The notes under the pieces were generated by a model. That model did no database searches and had not been told where the DNA came from. It saw only the letters and a program-made list of their open reading frames with translations. Both the position numbers and the translations under genes were made by a program. DNA of 23,664 nucleotides from assembly GCA_910579145.1 (NCBI GenBank), contig CAJTTQ010000041.1, positions 1-23,664 of the forward strand. Direction: 5' to 3'. The stretch is from an uncultured Eubacterium sp. GTDB taxonomy: Bacteria > Bacillota > Clostridia > Lachnospirales > Lachnospiraceae. Positions 1 through 6,203 of the stretch are shown here, one piece after another (position 1 is the first letter of the stretch; each line of letters begins with the position of its first letter).

Positions 1-1
1 C

Positions 2-154
2 AAGCAATTCGTGGAACCGGAATTAAACGCAGCTTCCCTCATCGAATTAAATCTCACAAAACCGATCCCGCCTCGTGAGATTGGCTTTTTGTACAAGCAC
101 ATACAGCCGTTTAATAACAATATCTTAAAATTTATCAAATGCCAATGCCCTTGA
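2..154 (+). CDS. LysR-type transcriptional regulator, C-terminal fragment (cut by window edge)
   Basis: An open frame enters from the left edge and runs 50 codons to a TGA at 152-154. Its translation contains LNLTKPIPPREIGFLYKHIQ, which matches the last strand and helix of LysR-family effector-binding domains, where a P-I-P-P-R-E-I-G stretch is typical. These regulators bind DNA through an N-terminal helix-turn-helix and sense a small ligand in the C-terminal domain; neither the DNA-binding part nor the ligand pocket lies in the window, so the target cannot be inferred. The gene is convergent with the PIN/AbrB pair, with only 31 bp between the stop codons, and no clear terminator hairpin is visible there. 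The family call rests on this short conserved segment only. Confidence 0.7.
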   Translation, partial: KQFVEPELNAASLIELNLTKPIPPREIGFLYKHIQPFNNNILKFIKCQCP

Positions 155-185
155 GAAATCAAATAGAAACTGACCTTTTTATGAT

Positions 186-584
186 TCAATATTTATCTAT
201 AAATTCACTCATCGTCATAATCTCCGGGTATTCTATTTCCACTACCCGCAAATCTTTATCCCCGGTTATCAGAATGTCAATATTTTCCAAAATGGCAGTG
301 GCAAGTATAGGCGTATCCTTGCTATCCCTCACCACAGGAAAATCTTCCATATTTAAGTCCTTTGGCGTGTAGACCAGTTCAAACGGCAATTCATAGAAAA
401 ACTGCTCCAAAATCTTTGCTCGTTCTGGGAACTTCCGGTCTACTACAAGCCGCAGTTCTTCAATTACATAGTCACATAATACAATCCGGTTTCCAAGTCC
501 CACCTGTCTGGTAAATTCCCTCGTCACTCCAGAAGGAAAGAAAATGATGGAAATCAGTATATTCGTATCCAGCATAATCCTCAT
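186..584 (-). CDS. PIN-domain toxin (putative ribonuclease) of a type II toxin-antitoxin pair
   Basis: This 132-residue protein is a single PIN domain, a metal-dependent ribonuclease fold used by VapC-like toxins to cut RNA. The N-terminus MRIMLDTNILIS carries the first acidic residue (Asp6) in the usual D-T-N setting. Glu43 (YVIEEL), Asp90 (RDSKD) and Asp109 (ITGDKD) supply the remaining acidic active-site positions, so the catalytic set looks complete. Length is normal for the PIN family annotated as putative toxin component (COG1569-like). The ATG lies 3 bp after the stop of the upstream AbrB-type gene and has a GGGGGAG ribosome binding site, so the two are cotranscribed and probably translated in a coupled way. 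Antitoxin first and toxin second is the common order. The RNA target is unknown. Confidence 0.87.
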   Translation of the reverse strand: MRIMLDTNILISIIFFPSGVTREFTRQVGLGNRIVLCDYVIEELRLVVDRKFPERAKILEQFFYELPFELVYTPKDLNMEDFPVVRDSKDTPILATAILENIDILITGDKDLRVVEIEYPEIMTMSEFIDKY

Positions 585-587
585 CTA

Positions 588-845
588 TTATCTCCCCCTG
601 CGCTCTTCCCGGATTTCCCTCACATATTCCTGCATCTGTTCCTCAGACTGGAATCCGGCCTCTGCCGCTGCACCTCGGAACCCCTCCTCCACTTGCTGGA
701 ATGCCATGTTTACCGCATTCTCGATATAAAACCTTCCGTTTTCCTCCAGTATCAGTACCTTGTCCCCGGTATTCAAATGCAAGCGGTTTCTTACGGATAT
801 GGGTATGGTAATCTGCCCCTTGCTCGATATTTTTGCAATTTCCAT
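588..845 (-). CDS. AbrB/MazE/SpoVT-type DNA-binding antitoxin
   Basis: This 85-residue protein begins MEIAKISSKGQITIPISVRN, the classic swapped-hairpin AbrB/SpoVT DNA-binding domain (residues about 1-45). The C-terminal 40 residues are charged and probably helical (EEGFRGAAAEAG to REERRGR), as expected for the part of an antitoxin that wraps and blocks the toxin. It directly precedes the PIN gene and would both neutralise that toxin and repress the shared promoter at 896-924. The ATG is preceded by AAAGGAGGG at 8-nt spacing. An overlapping frame starting a little upstream is a shadow without family features. Confidence 0.88.
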   Translation of the reverse strand: MEIAKISSKGQITIPISVRNRLHLNTGDKVLILEENGRFYIENAVNMAFQQVEEGFRGAAAEAGFQSEEQMQEYVREIREERRGR

Positions 846-895
846 CTGCCATTCCCTCCTTTGGCATCTTTGATTTCTTTACTTCCTTTACCTAC

Positions 896-924
896 AGTAT
901 AGGCGCTTCCCTCTCATTTTGCAA
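896..924 (-). promoter_or_regulatory. Sigma-70-type promoter of the AbrB-PIN operon
   Basis: On the minus strand there is a TTGCAA -35 element (919-924), a 17-bp spacer and a TATACT -10 element (896-901), about 50 bp ahead of the antitoxin ATG. Spacing is ideal and each hexamer is one base from consensus. It lies in the short gap after the NUDIX gene, so the toxin-antitoxin pair can be expressed independently. An AbrB-type antitoxin would be expected to autoregulate here, but no clear operator palindrome was identified. Confidence 0.7.
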
Positions 925-936
925 GAAAAATCCGTC

Positions 937-1392
937 CTAAAACCCATATATCATATACTCCGCATCAGGAATCCCCTGAAATTTCAGCTCCGGGTTATAC
1001 GGAAATTCGATCACCGTCTCCCGCCAGACCGCGCGGCACAGTTCACGGCTCAGCGGCATGATGTCCTCCCGTTTTACCGCCTCCTCCGGCGGGAGTAAAA
1101 GCACCTCGCTGTTCTCATACCCATCGGTGGCAGGCGTCCCGCTCACATACTGCATGCGGTACAAAAGAAGCCACTCGTCCTTTTTGATCCGTGTGCCGAT
1201 CAGTCCCAAAGGGCGCGCCAAAACACCGGTCTCCTCCAAAATTTCCCGTGAAACGGCCTCTTCCGCCATCTCCCCCGGTTTCACATGACCGCCCGGAAGC
1301 AGGATCCTGCCTTTCGCTACGCCGTACGTATGGCGCACAAGTAAAATTCTTCCCTCAATACTAACAACTCCGCTAACCGTCGCTTCTACCAC
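937..1392 (-). CDS. NUDIX hydrolase
   Basis: This 151-residue protein has a perfect Nudix box at residues 35-57: Gly35, five residues, Glu41, seven residues, then REILEETGV. The box binds Mg2+ and drives hydrolysis of a nucleoside diphosphate linked to another moiety. The fold is a single Nudix domain with no extra specificity domain, so the substrate (oxidised nucleotide, sugar nucleotide, cofactor or other) cannot be assigned. The start is GTG with GAGGG about 7 nt upstream. A 147-bp gap separates it from the DUF6033-like gene upstream, and that gap holds the alternative hairpins described at 1452-1500. The AbrB-PIN promoter follows immediately downstream. Confidence 0.88.
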   Translation of the reverse strand: MVEATVSGVVSIEGRILLVRHTYGVAKGRILLPGGHVKPGEMAEEAVSREILEETGVLARPLGLIGTRIKKDEWLLLYRMQYVSGTPATDGYENSEVLLLPPEEAVKREDIMPLSRELCRAVWRETVIEFPYNPELKFQGIPDAEYMIYGF

Positions 1393-1451
1393 AAAAATCC
1401 CTCACTTCCAATATGATAAAATAGAGAAAGGATGAGACACCCGAGACTTCG

Positions 1452-1500
1452 CCCGAATGCCACATCCCCCTTCTCCAACCCGATGGCACATTCGGGTTGG
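1452..1500. repeat. Two overlapping, mutually exclusive inverted repeats
   Basis: The stretch CCAACCCGA (1475-1483) and TCGGGTTGG (1492-1500) form a perfect 9-bp stem with an 8-base loop. The segment CATTCGGG (1489-1496), which overlaps the right arm, is also perfectly complementary to CCCGAATG at 1452-1459. A transcript could therefore fold one way or the other but not both. Neither strand shows a run of T after the stem, so it is not a standard intrinsic terminator. It lies between the DUF6033-like gene and the NUDIX gene, upstream of the latter. A regulatory role is inference. Confidence 0.45.
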
Positions 1501-1539
1501 ACATATCGCATCGCAATCTGCGTACATCCTCATGTCGAC

Positions 1540-2310
1540 CTAATTCGCTCCCGACATATAATCCTTGATCTTCGCGATCAGTTCCTCCATCGAATCTGCT
1601 TTTACAAACTCAGTATTACCGGATTTCCACTCTTCCATACGCTCTTTTGCCTCTTCCTTTTTCGCTTCTTTTGCAGCCTTCGCCTTCTCTTCAGCTCTCT
1701 TCGATTTGGCGCTCTCTACCTGCTTTTGTCTGGACTCGCTAATCTTATCCAGTTCCGCGAAATAAGAAACATTTCCTTTGCTGTCAATAGAAATTCCAAA
1801 ACTCTTTACCTGATCGGCATCTTCTCCGAGTTCTTCTTTCATCTCTTCAAATTTGCCTCCGGCACCGGCCAGTACATCTTCATACTGCTTTCTGACGTCG
1901 GCATCATTTGCCATCGCCTCAAGAGTCTCCGGATCGATCAGGACGCTGTACTCCTTGCTGCCGCGGTTCAGATAACTCTGTGCCTCCTCGTCACTCGAAT
2001 ACGAAGCCACATAGAAATCCATGTTTGAATATTTCTCTTTTAACTCTTCCAAAAGTTTTTTGGCCTTGTTACTTAAATTAAAATCGGCAGCGCCGGTCTT
2101 TCTGGCAGAAGTTTGGTTCGTGCGATATTGTTTCGCAGCAGCCGATGGCTCATAACTCTCTGCGGCAAGTTTCCACATCGAATCCATATTCGTTGACTTG
2201 TCCGCATTCCTCGTGCTCTTCGTGCTCTTTTTCGCCGAATAGCCATAATTTTTTCCGGTCGTCTGCTGTGTGTTCGTTCCCTGTAATGGCATCCATGCAT
2301 TATAACTCAT
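1540..2310 (-). CDS. DUF6033-like protein, coiled-coil rich, function unknown
   Basis: This 256-residue protein has no signal peptide and no membrane segment. The N-terminal third is a Ser/Thr/Gln/Lys-rich, probably disordered stretch. The middle (about 85-195) has a small folded domain with L-S-N-K-A-K-K-L-L-E-E-L-K, a Y-V-A-S-Y-S-S segment and F-G-I-S-I-D-S-K-G-N-V-S-Y-F. Residues about 200-240 form a strongly charged Lys/Glu/Ala helix, likely a coiled coil. It resembles proteins called DUF6033 in Lachnospiraceae, for which I know no function; this family assignment comes from memory of sequence style and is moderate. The ATG has GGAG at 7 nt. It follows the four-gene operon at 2356-4853 by 45 bp in the same direction and may be cotranscribed with it. 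Confidence 0.6.
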   Translation of the reverse strand: MSYNAWMPLQGTNTQQTTGKNYGYSAKKSTKSTRNADKSTNMDSMWKLAAESYEPSAAAKQYRTNQTSARKTGAADFNLSNKAKKLLEELKEKYSNMDFYVASYSSDEEAQSYLNRGSKEYSVLIDPETLEAMANDADVRKQYEDVLAGAGGKFEEMKEELGEDADQVKSFGISIDSKGNVSYFAELDKISESRQKQVESAKSKRAEEKAKAAKEAKKEEAKERMEEWKSGNTEFVKADSMEELIAKIKDYMSGAN

Positions 2311-2355
2311 AGTCTGACTCCTTTCATAACCAAAAACATAGTTTGCTTCTTTTAA

Positions 2356-2892
2356 TTATTTCGGCGAATGAACTAAAAAACTTAACCATCTCTCCAAATT
2401 CTTCCTTAAAGTTTCCGCTCCCGCAGCATGCTTATAAATACGCGGTACGCCTTGCCATAAAAGAAACGTGCCTGCTGGCATGTCAAACATCGGAAAAAAG
2501 GAACGGAAAAATAAGAGTATCGGCACAAAAATAACCTGAAACAACCCCCAGTTGCAGACCAGCTGGAAGCGGAGTTTTTTCTTTTGATCCTCGATATGGT
2601 TCCATTTTGCGAACACAAGCTCACACAAGAAAATATAACCGCCCAGGCATAGATACAGCCCCCAGTGAACCTTATCCGGGTTCAGGAAAAAATCAAGCAG
2701 CACACATAGGACCAACTGGGCAGCCCCGTATTTCAACCCGTATCTGCTGATCGTGTAACCGATGAGATAAGCGGCCATCGCCGTAAAGAACAGCGTATTG
2801 ACCGGAATAAAAGTACCCAGCAAAAGAAGGATCGTACTCAGCGCCGCCATGAGCGCTGTCCCAGCGGCCGCGCGTGTCTGATTCAGATGCAT
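2356..2892 (-). CDS. Integral membrane protein of unknown function
   Basis: I do not recognise a named family. The 178-residue protein is mostly hydrophobic, with about five membrane segments: residues roughly 10-30 (GTALMAALSTILLLLGTFIP), 33-50, 55-75, 85-105 and 125-145. It is followed by a short basic, amphipathic C-terminal helix. The start chosen is the ATG at 2892, ten nt after GGGAGGGG. A start eight codons upstream lacks a better site and would overlap the J-domain gene further. The gene overlaps the 3' end of the J-domain gene by about 10 bp, which suggests translational coupling. Its position as last member of the zinc-ribbon / DUF5685 / J-domain operon suggests that this set acts at the membrane. 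A small-molecule permease-like or scaffold role is possible but unsupported. Confidence 0.65.
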   Translation of the reverse strand: MHLNQTRAAAGTALMAALSTILLLLGTFIPVNTLFFTAMAAYLIGYTISRYGLKYGAAQLVLCVLLDFFLNPDKVHWGLYLCLGGYIFLCELVFAKWNHIEDQKKKLRFQLVCNWGLFQVIFVPILLFFRSFFPMFDMPAGTFLLWQGVPRIYKHAAGAETLRKNLERWLSFLVHSPK

Positions 2893-3578
2893 GAACACAA
2901 ATCCCCTCCCATACATTCACAAAGGGAATCGGCACACCAGAGGTCACAGCACAAATTTCCGGTGCCGCATGAGTTATAACTCCCGCCGTAGCCTCCATAA
3001 TTCCCGTAACCTCCATATCCCCCGTAACCGCCGCCATAACCGCCGCCAAACGGACTGCCGAACGAACCGTAACCGCCTCCATTGACAAGCTGCTGGTAGT
3101 ACTGCCTGAACTCCATATTATCAGGTTCCAGTTCTACCGCCTTCTGCGCATGGTCTTTGGCCGTCACGTTATTTCCAAGTCCCATATTTGCCACGGAACT
3201 AAAATAGTACCAGCGCGCATTGTGGTTCTCGATCCCGTCCAGAACATGCAGGGCCTCGTTAAACCGTCTGGCCCGGATATAGTTCATCGCCGCCATCAGA
3301 TGCTGGTCCTCTTCGGAATACGACTGACCGGCGCCATTCCTGCCATAGCCGCCATATCCATAATTTCCTGACGTCTGGCCGGACCGCTCACTCACGATCT
3401 GATTATACGCTTCCTGGATCTGTTTAAACTTATCCGCCGCCGCTTCCGCCTCGGCTCTCGGACTGTTCGCGAACGAATCCGGATGGTATTTCCGGCTCAG
3501 GTTCCGGTATGCCCTCTTGATCTCCTTATCGCTGGCACCGCGGCTCACGCCCAGTATGCTATATGGATCATTCATCAT
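2883..3578 (-). CDS. J-domain (DnaJ-like) protein with Gly/Tyr linker and cysteine-rich tail
   Basis: Residues 3-65 form a J domain with DPYSILGVS at the start and the essential His32-Pro33-Asp34 tripeptide, so it should stimulate an Hsp70 such as DnaK. A Gly/Tyr stretch follows (about 71-82). Residues about 92-165 look like a TPR-type helical repeat (AMNYIRARRFNEALHVLDGI and a second unit ending in KAVELEPDN). After that comes a low-complexity GGY-rich linker (about 168-201). The last 28 residues hold eight cysteines (204, 210, 211, 215, 220, 222, 228, 230). The classical DnaJ zinc-finger and substrate-binding domains are absent, so this is a class III-type J protein. The ATG follows GGAGGAGAGGG and overlaps the DUF5685 gene stop. 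Neighbours are zinc-ribbon and membrane proteins. Similar Cys-tailed J proteins occur in Lachnospiraceae, from memory. Confidence 0.88.
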   Translation of the reverse strand: MMNDPYSILGVSRGASDKEIKRAYRNLSRKYHPDSFANSPRAEAEAAADKFKQIQEAYNQIVSERSGQTSGNYGYGGYGRNGAGQSYSEEDQHLMAAMNYIRARRFNEALHVLDGIENHNARWYYFSSVANMGLGNNVTAKDHAQKAVELEPDNMEFRQYYQQLVNGGGYGSFGSPFGGGYGGGYGGYGGYGNYGGYGGSYNSCGTGNLCCDLWCADSLCECMGGDLCSCI

Positions 3579-4419
3579 TTTTTTCCCTCTCCTCCATCTT
3601 CTGCAAATCTTTCATCAACTGGATCCGGACTCCCTCGTATACAATATTGCGCAGGATCGGCAGATCCCTCTCGAGCGGCAGCTTTTCAAACTCTATGACG
3701 GCCTCCCGCATCGTATCATCCAGTACGCGCGGCATCCATTCATCAATCGTTTCACCGCCGCGCGGCTGTTCGGAAACAAGAAGCGGATTAAAATTTCCCT
3801 TTTTCCGGTCTTCCTCCCGATCCAGATAGGCGTCCAGCAGGTAGATATATTTTCCGATAAAGAAGCCAAGCCGCCTCAAGATCGGCTCAAACGCATCGCT
3901 CCTGTACACAAACAGCTCGGACATCAATTCCCCAAACGGCCGGCTGATCTCATCTAACTCCGCCACACCCTGCTGTTCCAGCCGGGCCAGCTTTTCCAGG
4001 CTCGATCGAATCACCTCCGACTGGCGGGGATACTCCGCCGCTATCTTCCCTGCCCTTTTATGAAACAATCTGGAGGCAAACAGCGCCGAATATTTGCGTT
4101 CATCCACCCAGTCATCCAGAAAGTGGTAATACGATAACAAAACATTCATATCCGCCGCGTAGTCCGTGATCTTATTGCAGATCATATGCTGCTTTTTCGC
4201 CGGGTGGATGAGGCAGCGCCGGCGCTCTTTTTGTTCTGCCGGCTCATACAGCGAGGACAAAAGAAGGATGAGAAACGTCATGTCATACGTAAGCGTAAGC
4301 TGGCTCGCTATCCCATTTCTTTGTTTCAGCCTCTGGCAAAGTCCGCAGTAAAAACCTTTATAGCGCTCAAATTCCCGGACTTTTAATTCCGGCTTGTTCG
4401 CCATCACATACCCAAACAT
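3568..4419 (-). CDS. DUF5685 family protein, function unknown
   Basis: Starting at the ATG at 4419, the 283-residue protein opens MFGYVMANKPELKVREF and continues to YCGLC (Cys25, Cys28), the start I associate with DUF5685. An in-frame GTG seven codons earlier overlaps the upstream stop as GTGA and is the alternative start. The protein looks soluble and nearly all-helical. Two acidic motifs stand out: a D-D-W-V-D-E in SYYHFLDDWVDERKY and D-A-Y-L-D-R-E-E-D shortly before GNFNPLL. Further possible metal ligands are in RRCLIHP and HMICN. The spacing of Asp-rich motifs in a helical protein recalls isoprenoid-synthase folds, but that is only a resemblance. It overlaps the J-domain gene downstream by about 11 bp and abuts the zinc-ribbon gene upstream, so the products are likely made together. 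Confidence 0.72.
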   Translation of the reverse strand: MFGYVMANKPELKVREFERYKGFYCGLCQRLKQRNGIASQLTLTYDMTFLILLLSSLYEPAEQKERRRCLIHPAKKQHMICNKITDYAADMNVLLSYYHFLDDWVDERKYSALFASRLFHKRAGKIAAEYPRQSEVIRSSLEKLARLEQQGVAELDEISRPFGELMSELFVYRSDAFEPILRRLGFFIGKYIYLLDAYLDREEDRKKGNFNPLLVSEQPRGGETIDEWMPRVLDDTMREAVIEFEKLPLERDLPILRNIVYEGVRIQLMKDLQKMEEREKNDE

Positions 4420-4436
4420 TTTTTTCGTCCATTCCC

Positions 4437-4853
4437 TCACGTTCTCTTGATAAATTCAAACCGGCACTTTGGACACGAGATCGCTATCTTCCCCCGTCCT
4501 TTCGGCACGCGTATGACCTGATGGCATTTGGGACAGCGGTACAGTTTTTTCACACCGTTCCGCTCCTGAAAACGGAGATGGTAAAATTTAAAAAAGTTTT
4601 TCACCCGGTTCCAGATCGATAAAAACTTCTGATTTTCCATCTGCCTTTTATAGATATTCCTTGAAAAGAAACGAAAAAAATACACTGCCACAAAAACCAG
4701 ATCAAGCGTGTTTAACACGAGGGCAAATACTGTCCCCCGGAAAAACATGGATATGATCCACATTACAATATATGCAGCGAAACAAAACATCCCGAGCTGA
4801 TCCTGCCCGTATCTGCCGTACATCATGTGCTGCAACCGATCGCGAAACCGCAT
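4437..4853 (-). CDS. Membrane protein with C-terminal zinc ribbon
   Basis: This 138-residue protein has two hydrophobic segments near the N-terminus (FCFAAYIVMWIISMFF and VFALVLNTLDLVFVAVYFF). A basic linker follows, and the C-terminus is a zinc ribbon built from two CPKC knuckles (RCPKCHQVIRVPKGRGKIAI then SCPKCRFEF). Each knuckle gives two cysteines, so one Zn2+ is expected on the cytoplasmic face. The ATG at 4853 has AGGAGG eight nt upstream; a GTG two codons earlier is too close to that site. It is the first gene of the run leading into DUF5685, the J-domain protein and a second membrane protein. Similar small ribbon proteins accompany DUF5685 genes in related genomes as far as I recall. 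Substrate or partner is unknown. Confidence 0.72.
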   Translation of the reverse strand: MRFRDRLQHMMYGRYGQDQLGMFCFAAYIVMWIISMFFRGTVFALVLNTLDLVFVAVYFFRFFSRNIYKRQMENQKFLSIWNRVKNFFKFYHLRFQERNGVKKLYRCPKCHQVIRVPKGRGKIAISCPKCRFEFIKRT

Positions 4854-4898
4854 AAGCACACCCTCCTTTTTTTGTTATCTGGATGTAAAGATCCTGAC

Positions 4899-4962
4899 AC
4901 TAGTGCATTGTATCGTTCATATTTCGCCAAATCGCTTAAAATGAACGGTACAATACACTAGC
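4899..4962. repeat. Imperfect 22-bp inverted repeat with 20-base centre
   Basis: The left arm is 4899-4920 and the right arm 4941-4962; 19 of 22 positions are complementary. The inner parts CGTTCAT / ATGAACG and CTAGTG / CACTAG match best. In a minus-strand transcript, two of the three differences become G-U pairs, leaving a single C-A mismatch, so the RNA hairpin would be long and stable. There is no T run, so it is not a typical terminator. It lies between the cation transporter gene and the zinc-ribbon operon, in the leader of the latter. It may be an RNA leader structure, a double operator or a small non-autonomous repeat. Confidence 0.6.
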
Positions 4963-5020
4963 TATCCTACACGTCATATATGAACATTCCGTGACAAGTT
5001 TTTAAATTTCCCGTAACGGT

Positions 5021-5908
5021 TTACATCACATAATTCGGATTGACATGTACCATACAGTGCTTTACGGCCGGAAAATCCTGCTCGATCCGGTCATGGACAT
5101 CCTCCGCGATCGCGTGCGCTTCAAACAATGTCATATTGCCGTCACATTCGATTTCAATATCCATATATATTTTATTGCCAAACATCCTCGTCTTAATATC
5201 GTCGATCGCGAGTACCCCGTCCCGCTCCAGGACACACTGCCGCATCTGTTCCACGGTCTGGTCGTCACATGCCTCGTCGGTCATCTTCCCAACGGCATCC
5301 ATAAATATATCATACGCCGCTTTCAGGATAAAAATACTGATCCCGATACTGGCAACCGGATCCAGCACAGGAATACCGAGCTTCGCGCCCAATATGCCGG
5401 CAAAACTGCCGACAGAAGAAAGCGCATCCGACCGGTGGTGCCACGCGTCCGCTTTTAACGCGCCCGACTTTATTTTTTTCGCGGCCGCGATCGTATACCA
5501 GTACATCCCCTCTTTTACGGCGATCGAACAGAGAGCTGCAGCGAGGGGAAGTATGGTCGGAACCGTTATATGGCTATGATCTCCCGACAAGATCACAAGA
5601 ACCCCCTGATAACCGATGCCAAGTCCCGTACCGGCAAGGATGACCGCCAGCAGGATGGCCGCCACGCACTCCAGGCGCTCGTGGCCGTATTGATGGTTCT
5701 GATCCGATTCTTTTCCCGAAATGCGGACGCCGATCATGACAATGACCGTACTGAACACATCCGATGCGGAATGCACGGCATCCGAAACCATAGCCGCCGA
5801 ATTCCCGGCAACACCGGCAATAAATTTTCCGATGGAAAGGATCAGGTTGACGATAATGCTGTTTCTGGAAACACGCATCGCAATCTGTTCCTCCGTCTGT
5901 CTTTGCAT
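5021..5908 (-). CDS. Cation diffusion facilitator (divalent metal efflux) transporter
   Basis: This 295-residue protein shows the standard CDF layout: six membrane segments followed by a cytoplasmic ferredoxin-like domain. Counted from the TTG three codons earlier, the membrane metal site is His49 and Asp53 in SDAVHSASD of the second segment, plus His160 and Asp164 in AWHHRSD of the fifth. This H-x-x-x-D pair is seen in zinc and iron exporters and differs from the N/D pattern of manganese CDFs. The C-terminal domain ends in AVKHCMVHVNPNYV with the usual histidines. It would use the proton gradient to export metal across the cytoplasmic membrane. The ATG at 5908 is preferred because GGGGAG is well placed for it and too near the TTG. 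A small membrane gene lies 16 bp upstream. Confidence 0.9.
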   Translation of the reverse strand: MQRQTEEQIAMRVSRNSIIVNLILSIGKFIAGVAGNSAAMVSDAVHSASDVFSTVIVMIGVRISGKESDQNHQYGHERLECVAAILLAVILAGTGLGIGYQGVLVILSGDHSHITVPTILPLAAALCSIAVKEGMYWYTIAAAKKIKSGALKADAWHHRSDALSSVGSFAGILGAKLGIPVLDPVASIGISIFILKAAYDIFMDAVGKMTDEACDDQTVEQMRQCVLERDGVLAIDDIKTRMFGNKIYMDIEIECDGNMTLFEAHAIAEDVHDRIEQDFPAVKHCMVHVNPNYVM

Positions 5909-5924
5909 TTCCGTCAATCTCCCC

Positions 5925-6140
5925 TCACTTTTTATTCTTTTCCTTCTTATATTTCACAGTTTCCACGATTGAAATGATCACCCAGATCACGATAAGAACA
6001 AGAAATACCCAGTTCGCCACATTGTGGTTCGGTCCGAGCATCATGATCCGGAATACATCCGCAAAAATAAGCACGCCCGTACACACCCAGCACGACACCA
6101 CGCCATTCTTCGGATCTTTTACCGCATTTGTATTCGCCAT
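5925..6140 (-). CDS. Small membrane protein, function unknown
   Basis: This 71-residue protein has two predicted membrane segments (about residues 15-33, VVSCWVCTGVLIFADVFRI, and 40-60, NWVFLVLIVIWVIISIVET) and ends in a lysine-rich tail (KYKKEKNKK). The ATG at 6140 is chosen because GGAGG sits six nt upstream; the longer frame upstream of it has no such site. It lies between ruvB (63 bp away) and the cation transporter (16 bp after its stop) on the same strand. I do not recognise the family. It could be an accessory to the transporter, but the tight spacing is the only evidence. Confidence 0.6.
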   Translation of the reverse strand: MANTNAVKDPKNGVVSCWVCTGVLIFADVFRIMMLGPNHNVANWVFLVLIVIWVIISIVETVKYKKEKNKK

Positions 6141-6203
6141 TGTTTTCCTCCATTCACGCACGCCTTTTTCCATCATACATACAAGTCTTTGCGGCGCGCC
6201 TTC

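Noticed and set aside
3000..3075. Repeated CCGTAACCTCCAT-like units that might suggest a CRISPR or satellite array
   Set aside because: The units are short, contiguous and in frame with the Gly/Tyr linker of the J protein; there are no spacers.
2693..3088. 131-codon minus-strand frame overlapping the J protein and membrane protein genes
   Set aside because: The Met/Ala/Val repeats come from the GGY-coding repeat read in another frame; both flanking genes are better supported.
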